This document shows, in pieces, positions 24,495 to 33,978 of a stretch of 64,000 nucleotides of DNA (positions are counted from its first letter, which is position 1; every line of letters begins with the position of its first letter). Below the pieces are notes generated by a model that was not told the DNA's origin, did no database searches, and saw nothing but the letters and a program-made list of their open reading frames with translations. The translations under genes were made by a program, and so were the position numbers. The stretch lies in NCBI RefSeq assembly GCF_026967795.1, contig NZ_JAPVBH010000005.1:248771-312770 (forward strand), written 5' to 3'. Origin of the DNA: Modestobacter sp. VKM Ac-2986. GTDB taxonomy: Bacteria; Actinomycetota; Actinomycetes; Mycobacteriales; Geodermatophilaceae.

Positions 24495-24695
24495 GTGGCA
24501 CAGGGCACCGTCAAGTGGTTCAACGCCGAGAAGGGCTTCGGCTTCATCGCCGTCGACGGCGGTCAGGACGTCTTCGTCCACTACTCGTCGATCCAGATGG
24601 ACGGGTACAAGAGCCTCGAGGAGGGCCAGCGGGTCAGCTTCGAGGTCATCCAGGGCGCCAAGGGCCCCCAGGCGGACGCCGTCCAGAACGCCTGA
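24495..24695 (+). CDS. Cold-shock domain protein (CspA family)
   Basis: A 66-residue single-stranded nucleic-acid-binding protein. Both RNA-binding motifs are present: KGFGFI (RNP1) and VFVHYS (RNP2), within the hallmark start [14 protein letters not shown] 24495 has GGGAG eight bases upstream and gives the standard family length. The roughly 140-base stretch between the thrC terminator and the start may be a long leader, as in many cold-shock genes, but I see no recognised element in it. A strong terminator follows. Confidence 0.96.
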   Translation: MAQGTVKWFNAEKGFGFIAVDGGQDVFVHYSSIQMDGYKSLEEGQRVSFEVIQGAKGPQADAVQNA

Positions 24696-26579
<1,884 letters not shown>

Positions 26580-26605
26580 GTCCACCGCTCGGCGCCCGCT
26601 GAGCA

Positions 26606-26630
26606 CAGCACCACCAGCACCACCAGCACC
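26606..26630 (+). repeat. Short tandem repeat after groEL
   Basis: CAGCACCAC repeated 2.8 times in the gap between the groEL stop and its terminator. No function is apparent. Confidence 0.6.
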
Positions 26631-26637
26631 GCCCGGC

Positions 26638-26669
26638 AGGGGCGGTCCCGCACTCGCGGGGCCGCCCCT
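26638..26669 (+). terminator. Terminator hairpin after groEL
   Basis: A 14-bp stem with one T-G pair: AGGGGCGG (26638-26645) and CCCGC (26647-26651) pair with GCGGG (26656-26660) and CCGCCCCT (26662-26669). The loop is ACTC. The next gene starts 96 bases further on. Confidence 0.75.
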
Positions 26670-26764
26670 GTCGGCGTTCCCGCCCGCGCCTCGGTGTCCC
26701 GCCCGAGATGATCACCTGGGACAGCCGCCGTTCCCCGGGGAGCCGGGCGGGGTAGGCGTGCCGG

Positions 26765-27589
26765 ATGACGGTGGTCATCGGGACGTCGGGGTGGCAGTAC
26801 CGCGACTGGCGCGGCCGCTTCTACCCACCGGCCCTGCCGCAGCGGCTGTGGCTGGAGCACCACGCCGCCCACTTCGCCACCGTGGAGAGCAACAACGCCT
26901 TCTACCGGCTGCCGGAGCGGACGACGTTCGAGGCGTGGCGCGAGCGCACCCCGGACGACTACCGCTGGGCGGTGAAGGCGAGCCGCTTCCTCACCCACAT
27001 GAAGCGACTTCGGGAGCCGGCCGAGCCGGTGGCCCGGCTGATGGACCGGGTGGCCGGCCTGGGTGACCGGCTGGACGTCGTCCTGCTGCAGCTGCCGCCC
27101 ACGCTGCGGTGCGACGTCGACCTGCTCAGCGAGTGCCTCGGCCAGTTCCCGGCGGGCACCCGGGTGGCCGTCGAGCCGCGGCACGAGAGCTGGTGGACCG
27201 ACGACGTCCGGACCCTGCTGGAGCGGTACTCCGCGGCGCTGTGCTGGGCCGACCGGGGCGAGCAGCCGGTTGCCCCGCTGTGGCGGACGGCGGAGTGGGG
27301 CTATCTGCGACTGCACACCGGCGCCGAGGGCTGGGGGTACCGGCCGGAGACCCTCCAGCTGTGGGCGCAGCGGTTGAGCGACACCTACGGCGACGACGAC
27401 GTCCTCGTGTACTTCAACAACGACCCCGGCGGCGCGGCGACGGTCGACGCGGTCACCTTCGCCGGTGCGGTCCGCGCCGTGGACCGGGAGCACACCCGGG
27501 TGCCCACGATCGCCGAGGCGGAGGGGAGCGCGTGGCCCCCCGCCCGTCAGAGGACGGCGGGGTCCTCGGCGAAGGTCACGCCGAGCTGA
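26765..27589 (+). CDS. DUF72 (YecE-like) family protein
   Basis: A 274-residue TIM-barrel-like protein of the DUF72 family, biochemical function unknown. Typical blocks are IGTSGWQYRDWRGRFYP, ESNNAFYRLPERTTFEAW, WAVKASRFLTHMKRL, and near the end VLVYFNNDPGGAATVDA. The last 14 residues overlap by 43 bases the 3' end of the convergent oxidoreductase gene and look non-conserved, so an ancestral stop may have been lost. Confidence 0.9.
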   Translation: MTVVIGTSGWQYRDWRGRFYPPALPQRLWLEHHAAHFATVESNNAFYRLPERTTFEAWRERTPDDYRWAVKASRFLTHMKRLREPAEPVARLMDRVAGLGDRLDVVLLQLPPTLRCDVDLLSECLGQFPAGTRVAVEPRHESWWTDDVRTLLERYSAALCWADRGEQPVAPLWRTAEWGYLRLHTGAEGWGYRPETLQLWAQRLSDTYGDDDVLVYFNNDPGGAATVDAVTFAGAVRAVDREHTRVPTIAEAEGSAWPPARQRTAGSSAKVTPS

Positions 27590-28539
27590 CCGGCGGCCTG
27601 CTCGAGGACCTCCTGCACGGCGAGGGTGTCGGCCAGGGGCATGACCGCGCTCTCGGTGCGCCCGGCCCGCAGGGACTCGGTGACCTCGATCAGCTCGTGC
27701 GAGTAGCCCGAGGCCAGCGCCGGCAGGGTGATCTCCTCCGGCTCCGCGCCGACCCGGTGCAGCACGATCGTGGCCGGGTGGTGGAAGCGGGGGAGGACGT
27801 CGATCCAGCCCGCGGTGCCGAACACCCGGGCCTGGCCGGGCAGCGCGTTGTGCAGCGAGGTCATCAGGGACGCGGAGCGGCCGTCGGCGTACCCGAGCAG
27901 CAGCGAGGCCTCGGCCTCCACGCCGTTGTCGAACAGCGACCCGGTGGCGCTGACGGTGTCCGGGTCGCCGAGCAGCATCTGGGCGAAGGAGACGACGTAG
28001 ACGCCCAGGTCGAGCAGGGCGCCGCCACCGAGTTCCTTGGCGAACAGCCGGTCGGTGGGGTCGAACTCGCGCTGGACGCCGAGGTCGGCCTGCACCGAGC
28101 GCACCTCACCGATCGCGCCGTCGGCGACCAGCTCGCGCAGCCGCACCACGGCGGGCTGGAAGCGGGTCCACATCGCCTCCATGACGAACACGTCCGCGGC
28201 GCGGGCGGCGTCGACGACCTCCCGGGCGCCGGCGACGGTCGCGGTGAACGCCTTCTCCACCAGCAGCGCCTTGCCCGCGGCGATCGCGCCCAGGACGATC
28301 GCGTGGTGCTGCGGGTGCGGCGTCGCCACGTACAGCACGTCGACGTCCGGGTCGGCCAGGATCTCGGCGTAGGAGCCGTGCGCCCGCTCGATGCCGTGCC
28401 GGTCGGCGAAGTCACGGGCCCGGTCGCCCGAGCGGGAGGCCACGGCGACCGCGCGGGCGCCCTCGACGACGGCGAAGTCGGCCACCACCTTCTCCGCGAT
28501 GCGGCCCGGACCGACAACACCCCAGCGGATCTCGCTCAT
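27547..28539 (-). CDS. Gfo/Idh/MocA family oxidoreductase
   Basis: A 330-residue NAD(P)-dependent dehydrogenase, second of this family in the window. The Rossmann domain shows WGVVGPGRIAEKV and VEKAF in the place of the usual EKP, and the substrate domain has ELGGGALLDLGVY. This pattern is close to the dimeric dihydrodiol / D-xylose 1-dehydrogenase-like branch, though the substrate is uncertain. The ATG at 28539 begins MSEIRWG; a longer open frame upstream lacks homology. It starts 33 bases from the divergent DUF4031 gene. Confidence 0.88.
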   Translation of the reverse strand: MSEIRWGVVGPGRIAEKVVADFAVVEGARAVAVASRSGDRARDFADRHGIERAHGSYAEILADPDVDVLYVATPHPQHHAIVLGAIAAGKALLVEKAFTATVAGAREVVDAARAADVFVMEAMWTRFQPAVVRLRELVADGAIGEVRSVQADLGVQREFDPTDRLFAKELGGGALLDLGVYVVSFAQMLLGDPDTVSATGSLFDNGVEAEASLLLGYADGRSASLMTSLHNALPGQARVFGTAGWIDVLPRFHHPATIVLHRVGAEPEEITLPALASGYSHELIEVTESLRAGRTESAVMPLADTLAVQEVLEQAAGQLGVTFAEDPAVL

Positions 28540-28572
28540 GTCCGGAGACGCTACGGGAGGCAGACTGGGCGG

Positions 28573-28839
28573 GTGGCACTGCTGATCGACAGCCCCGTCT
28601 GGCCGTGGCGGGGGCGCAAGTGGTCGCACCTGGTGAGCGACGTCGACCACGACGAGCTGCACGCCTTCGTCGCCGTCCACCTGGGCATGCCGCGCCGGGC
28701 GTTCCAGGGCGACCACTACGACGTCCCGGAGGAGCTGTACGCGGTCGCGGTGGGAGCCGGTGCTGAGCCGGTGGGCAGCCGGGAGCTGCTGCAGCGGCTG
28801 ATGGGCGCCGGCCTCCGCCGCAAGAAGCCGCGGCCTTGA
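28573..28839 (+). CDS. DUF4031 family protein
   Basis: An 88-residue small protein of the DUF4031 family, function unknown. Conserved blocks seen are LLIDSPVWPWRGRKWSHLVSD, the helix ELHAFVAVHLGMPRRAFQ and GDHYDVPEE. It starts at GTG 28573 and converges with the HD-domain gene 15 bases later. Confidence 0.85.
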   Translation: MALLIDSPVWPWRGRKWSHLVSDVDHDELHAFVAVHLGMPRRAFQGDHYDVPEELYAVAVGAGAEPVGSRELLQRLMGAGLRRKKPRP

Positions 28840-28854
28840 GGAGCGGCGCCCGGG

Positions 28855-29475
28855 TCAGGACCGGGCGCGCAGCAGGCTGAGCTCGGCGGCCAGGTTGGCC
28901 CGGGCCGGGGCGGTCCACGCCTGGGCGGCCGGGGTCCGGAAGAGGGCGGGCAGGGCCAGCAGCTGCTCGAGCACGGCGGACCGTCCGGCGGCGAAGGCGG
29001 CGTCGGGGACGTGCGCGTACTCCGCCCGGACCGCGGTCGCGTAGGCGACGTAGGCCTGCGGCGGGCTGGCCAGCACGGCCAGGTCGGCGTCGCAGAGGAC
29101 GGCGCCGTTCGCGTCGTCCGGCGCGGGGTCGTGCCCGGCGGTCAGCAGCACGAGCCGCTCGACCTCTGCGACCGTGTCCGGCCCGACCAGGCCGAGCAGG
29201 CCGATGCGCGCGCGTTCGGCGCTGACCTGCTCGTTGTCGTTGCGCTGCGGGTCGTAGGCGACGTCGTGGTACCAGGCGGCCAGCCGGACGGCGACCGGGT
29301 CGGCGGCGTGGTCGGCGAGGGAGTCGACGAAGCCCAGGACCGCGGCCAGGTGCGCCAGGTCGTGGTAGCGGCGGTGCGGCTCGGACCACGCACCGACGAC
29401 GGCGGCCCACTCGGTGCGGGAGGTGGGGGAGTCGCCGGCGAGGGCGGCCCAGTCGTCGAAGGCGACACCGGTCAC
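28855..29475 (-). CDS. HD-domain metal-dependent phosphohydrolase-like protein
   Basis: About 206 residues with the HD-type metal ligands: RRYHDLAHLAAVL supplies the His and Asp of the first site, and LAAWYHDVAYDP supplies the HD pair. This is the family often annotated as predicted metal-dependent HD phosphohydrolase, typically acting on phosphoesters; the substrate is unknown. GTG 29475 is preferred because the fold begins within ten residues. ATG 29505 or even more upstream starts are possible, as none has a clear ribosome site. Confidence 0.78.
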   Translation of the reverse strand: MTGVAFDDWAALAGDSPTSRTEWAAVVGAWSEPHRRYHDLAHLAAVLGFVDSLADHAADPVAVRLAAWYHDVAYDPQRNDNEQVSAERARIGLLGLVGPDTVAEVERLVLLTAGHDPAPDDANGAVLCDADLAVLASPPQAYVAYATAVRAEYAHVPDAAFAAGRSAVLEQLLALPALFRTPAAQAWTAPARANLAAELSLLRARS

Positions 29476-29519
29476 GACCGGAGTCTGGCACGGCGGGGGT
29501 TCCATGAGTCGTTGCGCGG

Positions 29520-29710
29520 GTAGACTTGCCCACGTCCGGGCCGGGCGACCTGTGTCCCCGGGCTCCACTAGATAACTGCCGCCGCGGAACACCGCCCCGA
29601 CCTCGGTCGGGGGCTGGAGCTGCGGATGTGCAAACCGCCGCGAGGCGACCAGCGTCCGGTCCGGACCCACGCAGCAGAACGGCCCCTCTCCGACTCGGAG
29701 AGGGGCCGTT
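29520..29710 (+). other. Gap with a possible small RNA and a strong terminator
   Basis: This is the stretch between the HD gene start and the zwf stop. It has a -10-like TAGACT at 29521-29526, a hairpin CCCCGAC-CTCG-GTCGGGG, and ends in the zwf terminator hairpin, which is symmetric and could also end a plus-strand transcript. No known RNA family is recognised; reported only as a candidate. Confidence 0.2.
29678..29710 (-). terminator. Terminator hairpin after zwf
   Basis: Perfect 15-bp stem, AACGGCCCCTCTCCG (29678-29692) with its complement at 29696-29710, loop ACT, 12 bases past the zwf stop on the minus strand. Confidence 0.8.
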
Positions 29711-29722
29711 CGCGTCGTTGCC

Positions 29723-31135
29723 TCAGGTCTCGGTCTGGCCCAGCAGCCAGCCGTGCTCGCCGGCGAGCTCGTTGGCTGCGGCCGGGCCCCACGAGCCGGG
29801 GGCGTAGGGGTGCACCTCGGGCTTGGCGTCGAGCACCGGCTGCAGTGCGCGCCAGGTCTGGGCCAAGCCCTCGCTGGTGGTGAACAGCGACCGGTCGCCG
29901 ACCAGGACGTCGTGGATCAGCGAGACGTAGGGCGGCAGCGGGTCACCGCCGGGGATCTTCGACAGGTCCAGCGACACGCGCGCCGGGGCCATCGCCAGGT
30001 CCGGGCCGGGCTTCTTCGCCATCACGTCGATGTCGACCGATCCGGCGCCGGCCAGGGACAGGGAGACGACGTTGCCGTTGGCCGGGACGTCGTCCACCGG
30101 GCCCTTGGGGCGGTGCAGGATCAGGCTGACGCGCTGCTGCTTGGCGGCCATCTTCTTGCCGGTGCGCAGCAGGAAGGGCACCCCCCGCCAGCGGCCGGAG
30201 TCGATGCACAGCCGGGCGGCGACGAAGGTGTCGGTGTCGCTGTCGTCCGGCACGCCGTCGAGCTCGCGGTAGCCCTCGAACTGGCCCAGGACGACGTCCT
30301 CGGGCTGGAGCGGGCGGAACTTGGCCAGCACCGACTCGCGGGCGGCGAGGATGTCGTCGGCCTTGAAGCTGACCGGGGGCTCCATGGCGACCTCGGCCGC
30401 GACCTGGAACAGGTGGGTCACCAGCATGTCCAGGGTGGCGCCGGTGGCGTCGTAGAACTCGGCGCGGTCGGCGACGTCGAGGTCCTCGGGGACGTCGATC
30501 TGCACCTGCGCGATGTGCTCGCGGCTCCAGATGTGCTCGAAGAGCCCGTTGGCGAACCGGAGGGCGTGCAGGTCCTGCGTGCCCTCCTTGCCCAGGAAGT
30601 GGTCGATCCGGAAGACCTGCTCCTCGTCGAACACCGAGTGGACCAGCTCGTCGAGTTCGCGGAAGCCCTCGGGGGAGGCGCCGAACGGCTTCTCGTAGAC
30701 GATCCGGGCACCGTTGGCGAGGCTGTGCTCGCCGATCGCCTTCGTGTAGCCGGTGAACGCCTTCGGCGGCAGCGACAGGTAGTGCACCAGCTGCGCCTCG
30801 TCACCCAGCTCCTTGCGGGCGGTGTCGACGGCGTCGAGCAGCTGGCCCGGGTCCTCCTCGGTGAACCCGCCGCCGGCGAAGCGCAGCCGCTGGCTGAACT
30901 CCTCCCACGGGCCGTCGCCGGTGCCGGAGGCGAACTCGTCGAGGGCACCCTGGACGTGCTCGACGAACTCCTCGTCGCTGCGCTCGCCGCGGCCGCTGCC
31001 GATCAGGCGCCAGTCCGCGGGCAGCAGGCCGTGCTGGGCCAGCTGGTAGAAGGCCGGCAGCACCATGCGGCGGGCCAGGTCACCGGTGGCCCCGTAGAGC
31101 ACGAAGACGGTGGGGGACAGGTCGTTCTCAGGCAC
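29723..31135 (-). CDS. zwf: Glucose-6-phosphate 1-dehydrogenase
   Basis: First enzyme of the oxidative pentose phosphate pathway, making NADPH. The 470-residue protein has the cofactor motif GATGDLARRMV near the N-terminus, the substrate/catalytic motif RIDHFLGKE and the block YEKPFG. GTG 31135 has GAGAGGA upstream and gives the normal family length; an ATG at 31189 is less likely. It is not next to tal, tkt or opcA, so this is a stand-alone copy and another zwf may exist in the genome. A hairpin GTGGGCA-N6-TGCCCAC (31217-31236) lies about 80-100 bases upstream of the start and could be an operator or leader stem. Confidence 0.93.
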   Translation of the reverse strand: MPENDLSPTVFVLYGATGDLARRMVLPAFYQLAQHGLLPADWRLIGSGRGERSDEEFVEHVQGALDEFASGTGDGPWEEFSQRLRFAGGGFTEEDPGQLLDAVDTARKELGDEAQLVHYLSLPPKAFTGYTKAIGEHSLANGARIVYEKPFGASPEGFRELDELVHSVFDEEQVFRIDHFLGKEGTQDLHALRFANGLFEHIWSREHIAQVQIDVPEDLDVADRAEFYDATGATLDMLVTHLFQVAAEVAMEPPVSFKADDILAARESVLAKFRPLQPEDVVLGQFEGYRELDGVPDDSDTDTFVAARLCIDSGRWRGVPFLLRTGKKMAAKQQRVSLILHRPKGPVDDVPANGNVVSLSLAGAGSVDIDVMAKKPGPDLAMAPARVSLDLSKIPGGDPLPPYVSLIHDVLVGDRSLFTTSEGLAQTWRALQPVLDAKPEVHPYAPGSWGPAAANELAGEHGWLLGQTET

Positions 31136-31216
31136 GCTGGTCCTCTCGGGCACGGCCGGCCTCCGTAGGGACGGGAGACCGGGGGTCATCGGCCCGTGCG
31201 GCGCTGCACGGCCTTC

Positions 31217-31236
31217 GTGGGCATCAGTCTGCCCAC
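31217..31236 (-). promoter_or_regulatory. Inverted repeat upstream of zwf
   Basis: Perfect 7-base arms (GTGGGCA at 31217-31223, TGCCCAC at 31230-31236) separated by six bases. Size and spacing suit a dimeric regulator site, but no regulator is identified. A second hairpin at about 31251-31275 (GGGGAG / CTCCCC) may end the upstream helicase transcript. Confidence 0.3.
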
Positions 31237-31399
31237 ACGGGGAAGGGCTCACCCCTCAGGGGAGCGCCTCCCCAGGGAAGACACCGCCCGGGCCGCTTTT
31301 CTTCCGGTCGGCCCCGGCCGGGTGGGCAGTCGTGGCCACCGACACGGCGGGGCGCGCCGTGGCGAGCGACCGCACCTGCCCACTCGGCGGCCGGAGCCG

Positions 31400-33187
31400 T
31401 CAGAGCATCGTGCGGAGGCGCTCGCGGCGGGCGCGGAGGACCTCGACCGAGGCGGACGCCGACGGGGGGCCGGGCACCGACTGGCGCAGCTGGGTGTGCA
31501 CCACGGCCTGCGGCTGCGACGTCTTGGCCGCGATCCGGTTCACCAGCCGGTTGATCTCCCGGCGCAGCTCGGCGACGTCGCGCCAGCCGTTGCTGACCGC
31601 GTCCTCCTCGGGGTGGTCCTCGACGACCATGAAGCCGTCGTCGTCACCGCGGGCGTGCGAGGCGGCGATGCGGATGCGCAGCTCGTCGTCCCGCTTGGAG
31701 AGCAGCTCGGCGGTCTGGGCCGGGGTGAGCAGCCCCGGGATGCCCAGGTACTCCTCTTCCTCCTCACCCAGCACGACGGTGGCCGGACTGCCCTCGCCGG
31801 TGTGCGCCGTCCCGCTGTGCAGGACGTGGGCGAACCGGGCGTCGGCCTCGAGTGCCTCCCACTTCTGCATCTCGCCCTCGCGGGGCTCGCGCGGCGGCAG
31901 GTCGAGGGCCTCGAGCTCCTCGTCGGGCTGGGACTTCGGCGGGGGCATGACGTGGTTGCGCTGCTCCTCCATCGACGCGGCGAGGCTGAGCAGCGGCCGC
32001 ACCGCGGGGAGGAACACCGTCGCCGACTCGTGCGGCCCGCGGGCGCGCACCACGCGGCCGACGGCCTGGGCGAAGAACAGCGGCGTCCGGTAGGAGGTCA
32101 TCCAGGCCAGGACGGCGGCGCGCGGCACGTCGACGCCCTCGGAGACCATCCGCACGCAGACGGCGATCCGGGCACCGCCGAGGTTGAACTTCTCGATCTT
32201 CTTCGACGCCTTCGGGTCGTCGGAGAGGATCAGCTCGGGCGCCTTGCCGGTGACCCGGCGGACGATCTTGGCGTACTCGCGGGCGTCGTCCTGGTCGCTG
32301 GCCAGCACCAGCCCGGCGGCGTCGGGCATGCCGGACTCGCGCAGGTGGGTGATCCGGTCGTCCATCGCGGCGATGACGTGCGGCACCCACTGGCCCTTGG
32401 GGTCCAGCGCCGTGCGCCAGGCCTGCATCTCGACCGACTTGGTGCCGGCCTCGGACAGCGACGCGGCGACGACCTCGCCGGCGGAGTTCCGCCAGCGCGA
32501 GGTGCCGGTGTAGGCGGCGAAGACGACCGGCCGGACCACGTTGTCGGCCAGCGCCTCCTTGTAGCCGTAGGTGAAGTCGGCCATCGACATCAGGCCGCCC
32601 TGGCCCTCGAAACCGTCCTCGACGTAGCGGACGAACGGGATGCGCTCGTCGGCCTTGGTGCGGAACGGCGTCCCGGTCAGGCAGAGCCGGCGGGCGGCGC
32701 GGCCGTAGGCCTCCTCCACCGCCTCGCCCCAGGACAGGCCGTCACCGGCGTGGTGGACCTCGTCGAGGATCACCAGCGTCTTGACGCTGGTCGCGCGGGC
32801 GGCGTGGAGCATCGGCTTGCCGGCGACCTGGGCGTAGGTGGTGACGTAGCCCTGGGTGCCGGCGCGCACCGGGCCGATCGCGTTGGTGAGGTTCGGGTCG
32901 AGCACGATGCCCATCGCGTGGGCGGCGTCGGCCCACTGCATGCGCAGGTGGTCGGTCGGGCAGACGACGATCACCCGGGCGACCTCGCGCTTGGCGAGCA
33001 GCCGGGCGGCCAGGGTCAGGGCGAAGGTGGTCTTCCCGGCGCCCGGGGTCGCGGTGACCAGGAAGTCCTTGGGGGAGGACTCCTCGTACTTGCCGAGGGC
33101 CGCGGTCTGCCAGGCCCGGAGCGGTCGGCTGTTCGTCTGCGGGGCTCGCGCCGCCGCCTGTGTCGCAGTCGCCATGTCGAGGGTCAT
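31400..33187 (-). CDS. DEAD/DEAH-box superfamily 2 helicase
   Basis: ATP-dependent nucleic-acid helicase of 595 residues. Walker A is TATPGAGKTT, Walker B the DEVH variant (LVILDEVHHAG), motif III LTGTPFR, and the C-terminal RecA domain has VSEGVDVPRAAVLAW and QAVGRVVRARG (motif VI). The last about 150 residues are acidic then Arg-rich and helical. Two nearby ATGs (33187 and 33175) are possible starts. Its position just downstream of the XPB gene, separated by an oppositely oriented acetyltransferase gene, suggests a DNA repair or processing role, by inference. Confidence 0.9.
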   Translation of the reverse strand: MTLDMATATQAAARAPQTNSRPLRAWQTAALGKYEESSPKDFLVTATPGAGKTTFALTLAARLLAKREVARVIVVCPTDHLRMQWADAAHAMGIVLDPNLTNAIGPVRAGTQGYVTTYAQVAGKPMLHAARATSVKTLVILDEVHHAGDGLSWGEAVEEAYGRAARRLCLTGTPFRTKADERIPFVRYVEDGFEGQGGLMSMADFTYGYKEALADNVVRPVVFAAYTGTSRWRNSAGEVVAASLSEAGTKSVEMQAWRTALDPKGQWVPHVIAAMDDRITHLRESGMPDAAGLVLASDQDDAREYAKIVRRVTGKAPELILSDDPKASKKIEKFNLGGARIAVCVRMVSEGVDVPRAAVLAWMTSYRTPLFFAQAVGRVVRARGPHESATVFLPAVRPLLSLAASMEEQRNHVMPPPKSQPDEELEALDLPPREPREGEMQKWEALEADARFAHVLHSGTAHTGEGSPATVVLGEEEEEYLGIPGLLTPAQTAELLSKRDDELRIRIAASHARGDDDGFMVVEDHPEEDAVSNGWRDVAELRREINRLVNRIAAKTSQPQAVVHTQLRQSVPGPPSASASVEVLRARRERLRTML

Positions 33188-33402
33188 TCTGGTCGGGCCG
33201 GGGGCAACACGCCCAACCGGGTGCCTCCGGCGCGCCCCGCCCACCAGCGCGTATGGGGATGCGTCCACCCACCGCTGACCTGCGGTTTCCCTGCCCGGGA
33301 CGACGGGGTGTGGCACTTCTCATGGCGTGGGCGGGACCGTCTCGTCACCACCGCCGGTCCCGCCGTCCCCAGGTGTCCCGGGGCCGTTGACAGACTGCGC
33401 CG

Positions 33403-33930
33403 GTGACCGCGTCCCTCACCTGGCTCTCGACCCCGGACGACGTCGGCGCCGACCTGCGCGCCGAGCTCACCGCGTGCTGGCGGGACGTGGCCAACGCCGG
33501 GGGAGCGGTCGGGTTCGCCCAGCAGCTCCCGGTGACCGACGCCGTCGTCCGGCCGGTGCTGGACGCGACGGTCGAGGCGCCGGGCAACCGGCTGCTCGTG
33601 GCCCGGGCCGGTGACGAGGTCGCCGGCTGGCTGGTGCTCGCCACGAACACCGAGCCGGTGTTCGCGCACTGGGCCTGGGTCCAGCGGGTGCAGACCGCCG
33701 TGACCCACCGGGGCACCGGCGTCGCCCGGGCGCTGATGGCCGAGGTGGCCCGGTCCGCCCGGGAGGACCTGGGGCTCGACTGGTTGCGGATCGAGGTCCG
33801 CGGCGGCGCCGGGCTGGAGCCGTTCTACGAGCGGTTCGGCTGGCAGGTCGTCGGCCGCTGGCCCGGCGCCATCGCGGTCACCCCGGACGACCGCCGCGAC
33901 GAGGTCCTGATGGCGCTGCCCCTGCGCTGA
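33403..33930 (+). CDS. GNAT-family N-acetyltransferase
   Basis: A 175-residue acetyl-CoA-dependent transferase. The acetyl-CoA loop is seen as VTHRGTGVARALMAEVA (a Q/RxxGxG/A-like motif) and the C-terminal strand as FYERFGWQVVGRW. Substrate unknown. It starts at GTG 33403; a perfect TTGACA lies only 13 bases upstream, too close to drive this start. It lies between two minus-strand helicase genes and ends at a bidirectional hairpin. Confidence 0.85.
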   Translation: MTASLTWLSTPDDVGADLRAELTACWRDVANAGGAVGFAQQLPVTDAVVRPVLDATVEAPGNRLLVARAGDEVAGWLVLATNTEPVFAHWAWVQRVQTAVTHRGTGVARALMAEVARSAREDLGLDWLRIEVRGGAGLEPFYERFGWQVVGRWPGAIAVTPDDRRDEVLMALPLR

Positions 33931-33973
33931 TGGAGTCCCAGCGCTGCACGAAGCGAGCACCGGGACTCCATCA
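33928..33973. terminator. Bidirectional hairpin between the GNAT and XPB genes
   Basis: Perfect 12-base arms: TGATGGAGTCCC (33928-33939, including the GNAT stop) and GGGACTCCATCA (33962-33973). The 22-base loop contains the smaller GCGCT / AGCG pairing. It lies between convergent stops. Confidence 0.7.
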
Positions 33974-33978
33974 CGACG

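Noticed and set aside
29476-29670. Extending the HD-domain gene upstream to 29670
   Set aside because: The extra residues look like translated intergenic DNA and the family fold begins right after 29475; kept as an uncertainty in the annotation.
33385-33390. Perfect TTGACA as a -35 box for the GNAT gene
   Set aside because: It lies 13 bases before the start codon, so a matching -10 would fall inside the coding sequence; no suitable -10 is seen.
31196-33406. 736-codon plus-strand open frame opposite the SF2 helicase
   Set aside because: No recognisable domain, and it is complementary to a helicase with all motifs intact.
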